Shown here: positions 12,065 through 23,406 of the stretch, piece by piece | Layout of the letters: every line of letters begins with the position of its first letter | How positions within the stretch are numbered: position 1 is the first letter of the stretch | From: Mycogone perniciosa | Taxonomy: Eukaryota > Ascomycota > Sordariomycetes > Hypocreales > Hypocreaceae | Direction: 5' to 3' | DNA length: 64,000 bases | Assembly: GCA_025331125.1 (NCBI GenBank) | Contig: JAOALB010000002.1 | Location: 372,001-436,000, forward strand | Notes under the pieces: model-generated | The model's database searches: none | The model's input: the letters and a program-made list of their open reading frames with translations, nothing else | What the model was told of the DNA's origin: nothing | Made by a program: the position numbers and the translations under genes

Positions 12065-12902
12065 GACGATGATGACGAAAATGGAAAGGGGGTATTATTA
12101 GAGCGAAACAGACGGAAGACGGAAGAAACAGAGACGGTGACGCTATATTCAATCGTCTGTACGCAAACGAACCCCGGATTGAATCCGGGAGTATAGAAAC
12201 ACGTGAGGAGACCGCGATATAACAACAATCAGAGGTCGGAAGTTGATGATGATAGGCCCATTCTGTCATATGCTGGTTGGTCGCTATGGTTAGTGAAGCT
12301 CGGGTCAGGCAATTAGCGCCCGGCTTTAGCGGAGGTCCGTTGCCGAGGCTGAAATCTGTCTGCTGCACTCCACTCAACCTTCAAGGGTGACCTCATGAGG
12401 TACAAAGTACGAAGTAAACAGGAAGCATTTTATTGCTATTAAGAATGCGAGAGAGAAAACCCCATTTTATTACAAATGCCATTGTATATATTATCGCGAT
12501 TATCGCATTGAGAACATCCTGCTATGTACTCCGAACGTTAGCAGTGTTTCGACCGCCGGCGCACTCCGGAATAGTACACTTGCTATTGGTTGGACAAGCC
12601 TCACGTTGCACAAAAAGAGCGACCGATTTGAACAATAGGCTGCCTTATTCCCAATACAACATTGAGCCAAAAGATCGCTCGAATTCGTGCAGCTTTTATT
12701 CAATTGAATTCACTACATGTGCCATTATCAATCACAACACCCTCTACTCCGTACTCCGCACTCCGTACATAATTATCCATCTTGATGAGTCAGCTAGCAA
12801 CAGATCGTTGACCCACAATCGCGGGGCAATCCATTGAACAAAGTCGCGCCTCAACGCGTCTCCCACCTTTGCAGCACAACCACAAGACGTCAAGTTTACA
12901 CA
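12065..12902. promoter_or_regulatory. Divergent intergenic region between Lon and RPA2
   Basis: This 838-bp spacer must hold both promoters, because the two genes start away from each other. It contains a motif cluster at 12745-12768 with three TACTCCGTAC-like units, about 135 bp upstream of the RPA2 ATG. No separate gene is visible. Confidence 0.6.
12745..12768. repeat. Triple dispersed motif upstream of RPA2
   Basis: Three overlapping units of the TACTCCGTAC family (the third reads CACTCCGTAC) sit in the divergent Lon/RPA2 promoter region. Confidence 0.75.
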
Positions 12903-13852
12903 ATGTGTAAGAGCATTCCCTCCCTCAAATCGCCTCATTGATGTACTGAAGCCTCCTATACAGCAGCATACGGTGGATATTCAAAGACTAGCTACGGCGC
13001 CCAAGGCGGTGATGACTCAGGCGGCTTCTTCGCAGGCGGTTCCCAGCAAGGCAGCCAAGGCGGTGGCAAGGCATGTTGCTCTCCACGTAAAAAACCATCC
13101 ACTCCCAGCTGACACGAGGCTCTTCAACACAGTCCTACCAAGATGAATCGCTGCGGCCCGTGACAATCAAACAAATCCTCGACGCCGAGGAGGCCTATTC
13201 CGGATCCGACTTCAAAATCGATGGCGCCCCCGTCACGCAGATCACCTTTGTCGGCCAGGTCCGCAGCGTGAATCCCCAACCCACCAACATCACCATCAAA
13301 ATCGACGACGGCACTGGCATTATCGAAGTGAAGAAGTGGATCGATGCCGACAAGCAGGAAGATGCAGATCCCGGCTATGAGCCAGACTCGCACGTCCGGG
13401 TATGGGGTCGTCTCAAGTCCTTCTCTAACAAGCGCCACATCGGCGCCCACGTCATCCGGCCCATCACCGACTTCAACGAGGTCAACTACCACATGCTAGA
13501 AGCCACTTATGTGCACTTGTATTTCACCCGAGGACTACTCGGTGAGAATGGACCTACCGGGGCTGCCAACAACGGAGATAGCATGTTCGTTGACGACGGC
13601 GGGTACAACAACACAGCTGGAGGTAATACCGGTCAACTACCGAGCAAACTGTCCGGCTGCACTGTCGTTGCTAAGAAGATGTACAACTACATCAATGACA
13701 CGCCAGGCAACGACGGCTTGCATCTCAACCTCATCAGCAGTTCAACAGGCATGTCGGTGCGAGATGTCTTGACTGCGGCAGATGAGTTGCTGGGGCAAGG
13801 ATTGATTTACACAACGGTTGACGACGAGACCTGGGCGATTTTGGAGTACTGA
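12903..13852 (+). CDS. Replication protein A 32 kDa subunit (RPA2/Ssb2)
   Basis: Middle subunit of the single-strand DNA-binding complex RPA, used in replication, repair and recombination. Exons: 12903-12906 (only ATG plus one base), 12967-13070 and 13133-13852, giving 275 residues. The N-terminus is Gly/Ser/Tyr-rich (MSYGGYSKTSYGAQGG), as in RPA2 proteins where it is phosphorylated. It is followed by LRPVTIKQI, an OB-fold (DGTGIIEVKKW and the region around VRVWGRLKSF) and a C-terminal winged helix (SVRDVLTAADELLGQGLIY to the end). The second intron is best read as GC-AG (AAG|GCATGT ... CTGAC ... ACACAG), because the in-frame exon then joins GGGK to SYQDESLRPVT. A GT donor at 13086 with an acceptor at 13141 is a less likely alternative. 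The first acceptor could also lie 3 bases earlier. Convergent with the acetyltransferase gene. Confidence 0.93.
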
Positions 13853-14281
13853 TGGATGTTAAATTTGTGTGGTTTTAGACCGTTGTGATATTTGAGCTGT
13901 GCTCTCTGTACGTGGTATGAGAAGTCGGGTAAAACAAAATAGGCAGCATCACGAGCATGGGCAAGACCCTTATGAAGGAACGTAATTTATTTTCTTGCTT
14001 GAGACTGGTTAACTTGAGGTATGTTTGGCGCACACCCAAAGATAACAGTATCAGTGCGGTAAAGACAGGTGGTCGGCTATAAAAGCCAACAGCATAGCCG
14101 TCGTTAGACAACCCAACGCGGAAGCAATTCAGGTTCAAAAGGAGTGTATATCGGTCAGAACTCTCAAATCCAAAAAGCATTCTCGCAGTGAACGAGCGGA
14201 ACCTTTCAAATCAAATCAATACAGCAGACATCCCTTCGTGTGATGGTTTCAATCTGGAGCAACTTTGAATCAAGACTCGTT
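13853..14281. other. Convergent spacer between RPA2 and the acetyltransferase gene
   Basis: This 429-bp spacer lies between two stop codons and should hold both 3' untranslated regions. I see no gene or notable repeat in it. Confidence 0.6.
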
Positions 14282-15178
14282 TCAAGCCTTAACCGTCTCG
14301 ACTTCGGCCAAGGACGACACAGACTCGGCCTTCTTGATCGACTGTGGCTCACGAACCATGATATAGAGCGGAACCGGCACTGGTCCTCGCTGGAAAGATA
14401 TCTCCTTCCTACACTTGAACCCGAATCTCTCATAGTAGGTGATGTTGTTGAGAGAGCTCGATTCAAGATAGATGGGATGTCCTTCGGCGTCGGCCTACAT
14501 TTCGATCAACAAATGACCCAACAGATGGGGGAGGCCCCGTCTCTAGCCTCGAGGGGTATACACACCTTTGCTGCCATGTCCAGGATGAGCTTCTTGGCGT
14601 ATCCCTTGCCTCGGGCATTGGGCTTCGTGCCAATATACGCGAGATAATAGAACTCGCGATCTCCCATGACCTCGTCCATAGTGTGGTGCAACATCGGCAG
14701 CATATCACTGTAGTACCGCTTGCGGCCCTCCGGGGAGAGTTGGTAGTAGAGCTTCCACATTCCGCTGCGGAAGATGGTCCACCAGCCATCCATGTGTTTT
14801 CCCGGCGGGCACCTGATATCATGTCAGTCAACGACCCAGATTCATCTCATTCTTCGATAAGGCTCACCACAAGGCCACGCAGTCATGATCCGGACCAATC
14901 GCGGTCACCATGCCGCTGTAGCAGTGCGCCGACGCCAGATACGTCATGATACGGACATGCAACTTCCACTTGGCCTCGTCAGAGTATTGGGTCGTATCAT
15001 CGTCATCCAGGAGATACAGACTCAGAGCATCAGTGGCAAATGCGTGCGCGAGAGTCAATCCTACTTGCGGACATTCTGCCAAGCTGATGTTGCGAACGGT
15101 ATTCTCCCATTCCGAGGGCACGAGAGAGCGTCGCTCCACTGCGACAACATTCACATTGTTGCTTACAACATGCGCCAT
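14282..15178 (-). CDS. GNAT-family N-acetyltransferase
   Basis: Predicted acetyl-CoA-dependent N-acetyltransferase; the substrate is not evident. Exons are 14868-15178, 14566-14812 and 14282-14494, with GTGAGC/CAG and GTGTGT/TAG introns of 55 and 71 nt. The product has 256 residues. The GNAT core is in the C-terminal half: YLAYIGTKPNARGKGYAKKL carries the RxxGxG/A acetyl-CoA pyrophosphate-binding loop, and the third exon supplies the next strand and helix (PIYLESSSLNNITYYERFGF), typical of the fold. This matches the family of fungal single-domain GNATs annotated only as acetyltransferases. The last residues are charged and Ser-rich with no motif. The start is the ATG giving MAHVVSNNVNVV; upstream is a long gene-free stretch. 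Confidence 0.88.
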
Positions 15179-17737
15179 GCTGGGCCAGTGGTGAATTCTT
15201 CACTCGTTAAAATTGCCTATAGGGAGGAAGAGAAAAAGAAGCCTATGTTTCAGCCAAATATGTTCGCATCTGTGGACCTAGACTTACGTATTATATTCTG
15301 AGCACTATCACCCGTATGGACTCGCGAGAGCTGAGATCTCGAGACGGGCATAAACCTGGAGGGGTGGCGCAAGCAGTTGAGGCTGGTTCGTAGTTCAACC
15401 GACATCAATGTGGTATTGGATCGGTAGGACCGTCGATTCGGAGTTGAAGGGTGAGAGGGAGAAGGCAAGGTTGACGAGAGAGGGATCCGATCAGACGGTT
15501 GAATCACCAGTCAAATCAAACACTTCACTGACGACGGTTTGCGAGACCGTCTGTACAGCAAGGGGTGAAGACAGACGCAGAGATCAAGATGGAATTGAGA
15601 GCAATGGTAAATGATAGATGACAGTAAGCAAGCAAGATTTACACCAAGAGGATACAAACGACCTCTTCCCAAGCCAAAGGTCAAGATGTTTTGGAGGTTG
15701 AAAGACCCAGGGCTCAGAATAGATTGTCTTGCTAGGAACAGTCAATAACCAGATGGTGGTTCGAGAGTCTGTCTTGGTCAAGCCGCAGCAGGAGGGAGGA
15801 AAGATAAGAGATCCAGGGATCTGCACAGGGTATTAATAACGGCATTGGCACATTTTTGGGGTAACTCAGGTCCCACAGTGGCTGCCGGAGTCGTGTAAGT
15901 GCGCATAGACGCAGCCACGAGCTGAAGCGACTCGATTGGCCGGTTGATGAGTTCAGGCCGGTCAGCTGTGGTGATGATGTGGAGGGTTCTCACCACGTGT
16001 ATCTTTATGGTGCATATCTGCGCTTGGATAGGCCTATCCGAGTCAAACGACGTAATGTCGACCTCAGACTCTCCATTTCTGTGCCGCAAACAAAAGTATG
16101 CCGGCAAAGGGAACACAACATGATCATCGCCAAGGATATTCGCACCACCAGAATGAATACCGAACTGCAAACTCCCCGCGATTAACTAGAATAATACGTC
16201 ATGTAACACGATGTCCCACATGACTCTGGAATCAGCTGTCTCGTTTTCTTACATATCCATCTATTTATCTATCCTCCCGTCTTGTAGACTCAGAAGAGCG
16301 AAGTACTCGTCTGCCGGACGGAGAACACCCTAGAACAATGGATCAAGAGCTACTCCGTACTTCGTACTTCGTAATTAGTAGCACCCACTCGGCCAACAAG
16401 CTCCCTTACCAGCACCCCGCAAGCGTCGGCATAGTGGCGGATACGGATGCCCGGAAGTGGCCGCCTCATCGGGGTGTCCGCAAATCATCGTTGAGAGGGG
16501 ACCCTCCGAACATCCGGGGGGTGCATGTTTACGATCACTCATATAGACATGGTCTGGAAGGATAGATAAGACGTGGCACCAAAAGAGAGCCTGTTATGTT
16601 TTACAAGAAACGCAGCCAAGATTTCGTGATCGATGTTGCGAGAGATATGAACCAGTTCAATATACTTGTAATGAGTGTGCTGCAAGAGCATGTCGGGTCC
16701 ATAGCCAGGGGGTAAACTTGGCAGATCCTTGCGATCATTGGCCGTTCCACCAACGGTGATCAGCATTGGCATGGACGAGAAAGGCACAGAGTACGGACAT
16801 CGATTCCGTGCCATTTTTGGTATTATTGGCCATGTAAGTCGGTTATCTGAATCATGGTGGCGAGAGAAAAGAGACGACACGCAAATGGATTATTTGGCAT
16901 CTCACAAGCTTTCCATCCCCCCTCTCCAAAAGCGGAGATAGATTATTATTAGCCAAGATATTGTCGCTTTTCTCATTATTGAAAGGGGGGATTAATAAGA
17001 ATGGATGCATGAAACAAGAAACAGGGCTCCCCCGCCTGGTAAAGGCCCATTTATCCAATCCTCCCTTGGGCCAGACGGACGACCCGTGATAACACAGACG
17101 ATGACGATAGCTTGATCTCAACACTCTTTGGGGGCGGCTCCAAATGCAAAGGTCATCAATGGTTTGGAAACCCAGTGCGGAGCATAATATTTGTGAATCC
17201 GCTTGCCTCCTTCTTACACATCTATCAGGTACAGAAGCGACCAGACAACCTCAATGCCATCTCGATGCGATGACATTTATGCACCCAGGCACTGTCTGAG
17301 TTTTGGAAGTAGGGGGGGTATGGTCACCTATGCAACTATGGCTCGATCATCATCCCACCAGATCCATAGTCTCCGCAAATGGTACTTCGTAGTCAAGGTG
17401 CGATGCATGACCTCGTCATTTCATTCCACATCATATATCAGAAATCAGAATTCAAATCCCCCATCACCTCACCGATGTAATTAATATCAGGCATTGGTAT
17501 GTATCTATGTACTTCGTACTCCGCATGTAAACTTTCCAACCACATAGATAAGGTGAGAAAACAAAGGGGTACGAAGTACTTCAAAGAGAATTCATTTTGG
17601 CTTCCACAAGTACTGACACATATGCTATCCTTCCTGGAGTATATTGTAGTATCTCATTCATCCGCACTTCAATCATTGCCCATCACACTTCATGTCCCAA
17701 ACCACCGCATCGGACCCCGCCTTGCTAATTCATTACA
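15179..17737. other. 2.6 kb stretch without a supported gene
   Basis: Two minus-strand frames here have natural-looking composition but no recognisable domain. One covers 15778-16170 and has no ATG start. The other covers 16539-16880, with internal ATGs from about 16815. They may be fragments of a degraded or unusual spliced gene, but no consistent exon chain could be built. A TACTCCGTAC-like run (CTCCGTACTTCGTACTTCGTA) lies near 16353-16373. Confidence 0.45.
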
Positions 17738-18638
17738 TTACAGCATGCGTCGAATATCCTGCTCGTTGGTATACTTCTCCAGGCCCGAGTCGAGGCTCTC
17801 CCACCACTCGAACAACATCGAGTTGCAAATGAGCTTGAACCAGGGAGTGAACTTCAGGGCGGGGTCCTCGAACAGCTCCTTGAGGCCGTCAGCAGTGACA
17901 TACTGAGTGGCTTGAACCTCGTTCTCGTTGATGTTGAGATCGACGTTGGCCTTGATGAAGAGAATATAGTCAACTACGAAAGGGAATTGGTTAGCTGTTG
18001 TTCACATATGAGTCTGTCTCAAAGACATGTCACATACTCTCGTGCTCGCCCCATTTGCCGTCGCTCGGCGCCTTGTAGTGGATTCGCGTTAGGAACTGGA
18101 ACTTCTCATAGGGGACCTGCTCCGTCTTGATGCCAAGCTCATGGTCCAGTTTGCGCTGCGCCGCGCACTTGGCTCCGGCAATGGAGTCAACCAAGTTGGA
18201 GCCAGTCTCGGTGGGGATGCTCAGAGGGTGTGAGCAACAGGTGTTCGTCCACATGTCGGGGAATGTGATCTTTTCGGAGGCACGCTGCTGGAGAAGGAGC
18301 TCGTTCTTGTCGTTGAAAAGGAAGACGGAGAAAGCGCGGTGCAACAGTCCCTTGTCGATGTTGGTCATCAGATGGCCTGGAGCTTTATATTAGCTGCCGT
18401 TGATTTGATAAAAGATGCTGGGGGATGGAATTGGGGCTTCCATACAAAGCTTCTTGCTGGCTGTGCCAATGGGCAGATCGTTTTCGTCCGTGACGATGCA
18501 AACCTCGTCCATCAGGCGGATCTGCTCCTCATCGTGACCTGAGAGCGCCTCATCGTTGGTGTCGATGTCTGGGAAGAGGCGCAGAATGTTTTCAGCCGTG
18601 ATGGCCTGAGTTTCGACGACGGTGGTTGTTGTCGACAT
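17738..18638 (-). CDS. idi1: Isopentenyl-diphosphate delta-isomerase (type I, IDI1)
   Basis: Converts isopentenyl diphosphate to dimethylallyl diphosphate in the mevalonate route to sterols and other isoprenoids. Exons are 18446-18638, 18038-18376 and 17738-17973, joined by 69- and 64-nt introns with GCTAAC-type branch sites. The total is 768 nt, 255 residues, typical for fungal IDI1. The Nudix-fold enzyme shows the catalytic cysteine in TNTCCSHPL (second exon), the conserved FNDKNELLLQQRA strand and the WGEHE motif that ends exon 2 and holds the catalytic glutamate. The C-terminal PWFKLICNSMLFEWWESLD helix is also characteristic. The start (MSTTTTVVETQAITAENILRL) is the first in-frame ATG. 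It is divergent from End3 over 0.9 kb. Confidence 0.96.
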
Positions 18639-19551
18639 GGCTATTGCTCAATGGTTTATTGAATTATTCGAAGGTATGGAGATCGGCAGCTTAGACCCTG
18701 GGGGTATCCGGAGGGGTTATATGTGTACCTATTAATGGCACCTCGAGCAGCTTTGGTGCAATCGCCGCGCCCCTATTCAGCGATACTGCCCAACTCTGCT
18801 GCCCCTCTATCGGACGTTCGGGATCCGGGGTCCCGTTGGCTTACAGTGGTCAGCCGGCTGAGTCAGCGAGATGGTCTCTCTCATACATTTTTGTATGCTG
18901 TTATGTCGACCATATGCTATTCATTGCTATTATACTCCGTACGGAGGGCAAATAAAACAACGGTTGCTGGAAGTTTACTTAAAGTTTCGAGGCAGGTTCT
19001 CCAGACTACCTAAGAAAAGCTTTATTTAAGCGCTCCAACAATTATTATGTCTACAGTTGGCACAACATCAAATGTGGGTGCCCGATGTGCCAACAGGATA
19101 TCGCATAATGCCCTAGATTCTTACCAAAGACTCAATTAATGTCCACGAGAATAAAAGCTTATATGTATAGTTTTGTAAAATAATAGAGATAGTGGTGACA
19201 TTTCTAGGACAGTATCCGGACCTGTAAATTGCCATATGCACCTATCCACATAGTATACAAGCGGGGTCCTAGACTCCCCCCGAACTAACAAGGTACCTGG
19301 CCGAATCCACCAGACTGAGGCTGGGAAGCTTCGTCACTGTACGGAGTATTGCATCCCATTTATTCATATATTCATTCATTCAATCATTCAATCGTACAGC
19401 ATCGCTGTTCTCCTTGCAATTCGCGATTGTCTTGCACATTGCCTCCCATATCGGCCTTCCTCCGACCAACGATCATACCCGAGCGCCTCATATAGAAATA
19501 GACCCTGAACCAACGCCGGCGGGCATACATCCGAACCGAGCTCTCCAGACG
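18639..19551. promoter_or_regulatory. Divergent intergenic region between IDI1 and End3
   Basis: This 0.9-kb region between two divergent starts is AT-rich from about 18890 to 19260. It contains a TACTCCGTACGGAG palindrome-like unit near 18934. A CATTCATTCAATCATTCAAT run lies at 19371-19390, about 160 bp before the End3 ATG. No gene is visible. Confidence 0.55.
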
Positions 19552-20862
19552 ATGCCTCCCAAGATTGAGGAAAAGGAGATTGAGACGTATTGGAATATCT
19601 TCGCGGATAGGACAGGCGGCGGCAAGTACCTTACGGGCGAACAAGCCGCGCCCGTGCTCAAGAACAGCGGACTTCGCGATGACCAGTTAGAAAAAGTATG
19701 GGATCTGGCGGATGTGGACAACGATGGAAACCTAGACTTTGAGGAATTCTGCGTCGCCATGCGGCTGATCTTCGATGTTCTCAATGGGGTAAGACGCGCC
19801 CTTTCCCCTTTATACTTTGGGGTTCTTCTCAGATGTTGATGGATTGTAGGAATATGCCGATGTGCCAAAAACGCTCCCCGACTGGCTGATCCCTGAATCC
19901 AAAGCCCACCTGGTACAGGCCACTAAAGCGATTACGGGCAAACAACCACAGTTCGAACAGGTCGAGGATGAAGACGATACTCCAGGTCTGAAAGATGGTT
20001 TCGAGTGGTACATGAAGCCAGATGATAAGGCCAAATACGAACAGATTTACCAGGAGAGCCGAGACATGAGAGGCGAAGTAGCATGTGAGTTCTACCCCCC
20101 TTTGCATATACCGTTGCGACACGCGCTCATATCGGCCCAGTCTCTTCTCTCGAAGATCTGTACGAATCACTCGATGTTCCCGACACCGACATCCGATCCG
20201 CCTGGAACCTGATAAACCCGTCCGCATCATCGACCATTAACAAGGACGCTTGTCTCGCATTTCTTCATATCCTGAACAACCGCCATGAAGGCTTCCGAAT
20301 TCCACGCACAGTTCCCGCCTCGTTGCGGTCAAGCTTCGAGCGCAACCAAATTGATTATCAAATCGACAACCAAAAGCCCGGCGCATCCTCACGGTGGGCG
20401 ACCAAGGCGGATGACACTACAGCTACCGGCCGTAAGGCCAAGTTTGGCGATCAGTACCTAACGAGGCTTGGTCGCAGCGGCTTTAAGACGGCAGGGACCG
20501 ACTTCTCCACTGAGAAGACAGAGGATTGGGAGGAGGTCAGGTTGAAGCGCCAACTCCATGATCTGGAAGAGAAGATGAAGAAGGTGGAGGAGATTGCAGA
20601 ACGGCGGAAAGGAGGGAAGCGCGACTCCAAGCCTGCTCTTGTGAAGAGAGAGCTCGATCAACTTCTTGACTACAAGCGCAGGGAGTTGAGGGAACTAGAA
20701 GAGGGCAAGGGCAAGAGCGTCGTGGGTGGGAACTTGAAGAGCATATCGGAGGATCTGGAAACCGTCCGCGAGCAGGTGGATGGCCTAGAGGGCCATCTGA
20801 GGTCTCGACAACAGATCTTGGAACAGCTGCGGGGCGAAATCGAGGCAGAGAAGAGAGGGTAA
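19552..20862 (+). CDS. end3: Actin cytoskeleton-regulatory protein End3 (EH-domain)
   Basis: Endocytic adaptor that works with Pan1 and Sla1 at cortical actin patches. Exons are 19552-19788, 19850-20084 and 20141-20862, 397 residues, close to the usual length. The N-terminal EH domain (about 5-100) includes the EF-hand loop DVDNDGNLDFEEF, complete in its calcium ligands. A second EH-like region follows (FSSLEDLYESLDVPDTDIRS), and the C-terminal third is a long charged coiled coil rich in Glu/Lys/Arg, matching the End3 C-terminal repeats that bind Pan1. Both introns have standard GT-AG borders and phases agree. The start MPPKIEEKEIETYW matches the family; an upstream open frame lacks an alternative credible ATG. 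It is convergent with the FAD oxidoreductase gene, 184 bp between stops. Confidence 0.95.
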
Positions 20863-21046
20863 TGAATGAGTTGTGGGAGTTGTCTACTAGTTGGGAGCTG
20901 GTGTTTTTGGGCATAACCGTGTTCAGACGGGTTGATTACAATGTGCGAGTCTATAGATAAGAATGCGATGCTCGGCGCGCGCGAGTCCGTATCTTGCTTG
21001 CAGAAATATTTTCTGGTTGGGTACTAATACAGCATATCCATCAACT

Positions 21047-22344
21047 TCACCACATCGTGCCGTCTACATACTTTTTCGTCCTCTCCATTCCCAAGGTGCG
21101 GCTTTTGACAAACCATACCGATAGCGACGGCACATGTATTGGGCCAAGCCGGCCTACTCCCCTTGAGCGACCCATGGTGAAGAGAACGACATCGATGTTT
21201 GGTCCGTGGACGACTTGTTGGTCTTTGCTTTGCAGGACCAGTCCAATATTCTTCGCAACGCCAGATGCCTAAAGCAATGTGATGTGAGTGACAAACTCTG
21301 ATAAAAAAAAAGAAGGGAAAAAGAGGCACATAGCCACTTACCTGAGCTTCTGTTATTAGAAAGGCTGCTCGAGGCTTGGAGACTATGTCGCCGATAGCCC
21401 ATACATCTTGTGCTGCGCGCACTTGCATGTACTCATCCACATCGACGTATTTTGCGGCAGTCAAGAACTCAGCGGGTAGGTAATATGTGTTGGGAACAAG
21501 CCCCGTCGTAGGGAGATACAAATCCGTCGTGATGGTCTCCCCATTGGACAGCGTCACGCGTGTCTTGCCGTCCTCGGTTGACTCAGCGGCATCCGTAACT
21601 CGAACACCCTTCCTGATGACGACACCCAGCTTGGAGAGCTCGTTCTCGACGCACTGGGCCGTAGAGTCACCGCCAACTAGGGCGTCTCCAGCCGACAAGA
21701 GCACGACTTCCTTGTCTTTGAACTCGTAGCGAATCTCGGCTGCTACTTCAACGCCCGTGGCTCCGGCGCCGGCAATGACGATGTGTGAAGCGGAGCGGAT
21801 CTTGTCCGCTGTGCTGTGGAGGCTGGCGACAAGCTCTTCGTAGGTGCCCGATGCCTTCCATGGCATGCGACGGTCTGCGGCGTCGGCACCAGTTGCGAGG
21901 ACAAGGTAATCATATGTGACTGATAACGGAGCACCTCCGGCTACCGGAGACACTTGGACGGTCTTGGAGGACGGGTCCAGACCGGTGGCAGAGCCGAGGA
22001 TGAACTCGACAGAGCCGGCAGGATAGTTGGCCAAGCCGGGCTCAATCGGTTGGAGGAACTCTTCATCCTTGACGATGTCTGGGATGACGGCTCTGATGGA
22101 GGCGACGTTCCAGTAAAAATGGCTATTCTGAGGGTAGAGATGATTGTCAGCACGTGTGATGGCTGAAGCAATGGATAGATGTACGAGATGAATAGACACA
22201 ACACAACACAAGACATACTCTGGACACTAAAATGACCTTGAGATGTTTCTCTTTGGGGAGAGTGTATTTGAGGAGACGGTGAGTAACAGCCAAACCGCCC
22301 AGAGAGCCGCCGAGAACAACGACTGTCTTTCCTTGAGAAGACAT
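21047..22344 (-). CDS. AIF/AMID-like FAD-dependent NAD(P)H oxidoreductase
   Basis: Predicted flavoprotein of the pyridine nucleotide-disulfide oxidoreductase class, similar to AMID/FSP1-type proteins of fungi that oxidise NAD(P)H, possibly passing electrons to quinones. Exons are 22219-22344, 21342-22127 and 21047-21268 (377 residues). The N-terminal dinucleotide-binding fold is VVVLGGSLGGLAVTHRLL; a second one, HIVIAGAGATGVEVAAEI, binds NAD(P)H. The FAD-proximal motifs YDYLVLATGAD and DVWAIGDIVS (the latter ends with the conserved Gly-Asp) are present. No N-terminal targeting sequence or transmembrane helix is apparent. The third exon was chosen because it continues the fold (ASGVAKNIGLVLQ) after the GTAAGT donor. 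The physiological substrate is unknown. Confidence 0.9.
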
Positions 22345-22939
22345 TTCCGCGACGTGAAAGACGATTTCTATCTGAGGATCGGTAGGGGATTATGAGATGA
22401 ATGAGAGGATGAAATCCTGTCGCGCGCAAAATGTCTTGCAGCCGGAATAGTCATAGTGTTGTTATACCTACGCCACGACATTATATCCAATGCCGGCAAA
22501 AATGTGTCTTGTGGTTGTGGGATAAGAACTTTAAATCGCCTAAATATGACGACAGATGCTGGGGTTGAAGCACGACTTTGTACATTTCTCAGCTCAATCT
22601 ATCGTGCCGGAATACCACAAGATGACGAGATTTTATGTTGTTAATCTTCTATATTATAGCTATAGATCAACGTTCTTGGCATGTTGGATACCTAGGCAGT
22701 GGGAAAACAGCACATGATTCTGGAATCTAACGCGACAGCTCAACAGGGCGCGTCATTGGCACGGCACTGCCCCCCTCCTGTTCTGCGAGCTGCCCCTCGT
22801 GATTTTTACCCCGCTGCATTCTTCCCAACATCAGCTCCAACAACCTCCATCCTCTCGACACGACACTTTACTACTACCAAAACACGCAAATAATCAATTG
22901 ATTGATTGATTTTTTTTCTAAAAAAAAAAATCAACCACT
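22345..22939. promoter_or_regulatory. Divergent intergenic region between the oxidoreductase and ACBP genes
   Basis: This 595-bp region separates two divergent starts. The 60 bases before the ACBP ATG hold a C-rich leader, an ATTGATTGATTGATT run and a polyA stretch, as seen in highly expressed fungal leaders. No gene is visible. Confidence 0.55.
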
Positions 22940-23406
22940 ATGGCTTCCGTCACCGAGTCTCCCGAGTTCGCCAAGGCCCAGATTGAGGTCAAGCAGCTCA
23001 CCAAGAAGCCCTCCAACGACCAGCTTCTCCGTCTCTACGGTCCGCTGCCCACCAACATCCTCCTCTCTCTAATACCCGCGCAGGGATAGACCCACGGCTC
23101 GATGTACTAACTTCTTTATGCAGCCCTCTTCAAGATTGGCAAGGGCTTCGAGTTCAAGTCCGGTGATGAGCCTAGCCGATTCGCCTTCGAGGTAAGTTCA
23201 CCCCATCCCATAGCAAGCAACGGGAATATAGACAGACACTGACTTTCTTTCCGAATCTCTAGGCCCGTGCCAAGTGGAAGGCCTGGGAGTCTGCCGTCGA
23301 AGAGGATGGTATCACCTCCCCCGAGCAGGCCCAGCTGGAGTACGTCAAGCTGGTTGAGGAGCTCAAGGTCTCACACGCGTTCGACGCCAACAAGACTCCC
23401 GAGTAA
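22940..23406 (+). CDS. Acyl-CoA-binding protein (ACBP)
   Basis: Small cytosolic carrier of long-chain acyl-CoA esters that buffers and delivers them to lipid metabolism. Exons are 22940-23039, 23124-23191 and 23263-23406, giving 103 residues, slightly longer than the usual 86-90. The first intron holds a perfect TACTAAC branch site. The four-helix ACBP signature is complete: KKPSNDQLLRLYALFKIGKG (helix 2 with the acyl-CoA-binding Tyr), then RFAFEARAKWKAWES (helix 3 with conserved Lys and Trp) and EYVKLVEELK (helix 4). The region usually holding GD/PG motifs (KSGDEPSRFAFE) fits filamentous-fungus forms. The gene shares a divergent promoter region with the FAD oxidoreductase. Confidence 0.95.

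Noticed and set aside
13086..13141. GT donor alternative for the second RPA2 intron
   Set aside because: It gives a Cys-containing insert unlike RPA2 proteins, and the GC donor at 13071 with the CTGAC branch site gives the conserved join.
15778..16880. Two protein-like minus-strand frames as one spliced gene
   Set aside because: The first lacks an ATG and no donor-acceptor pair joins them in phase; kept only as a comment on the gene-free stretch.
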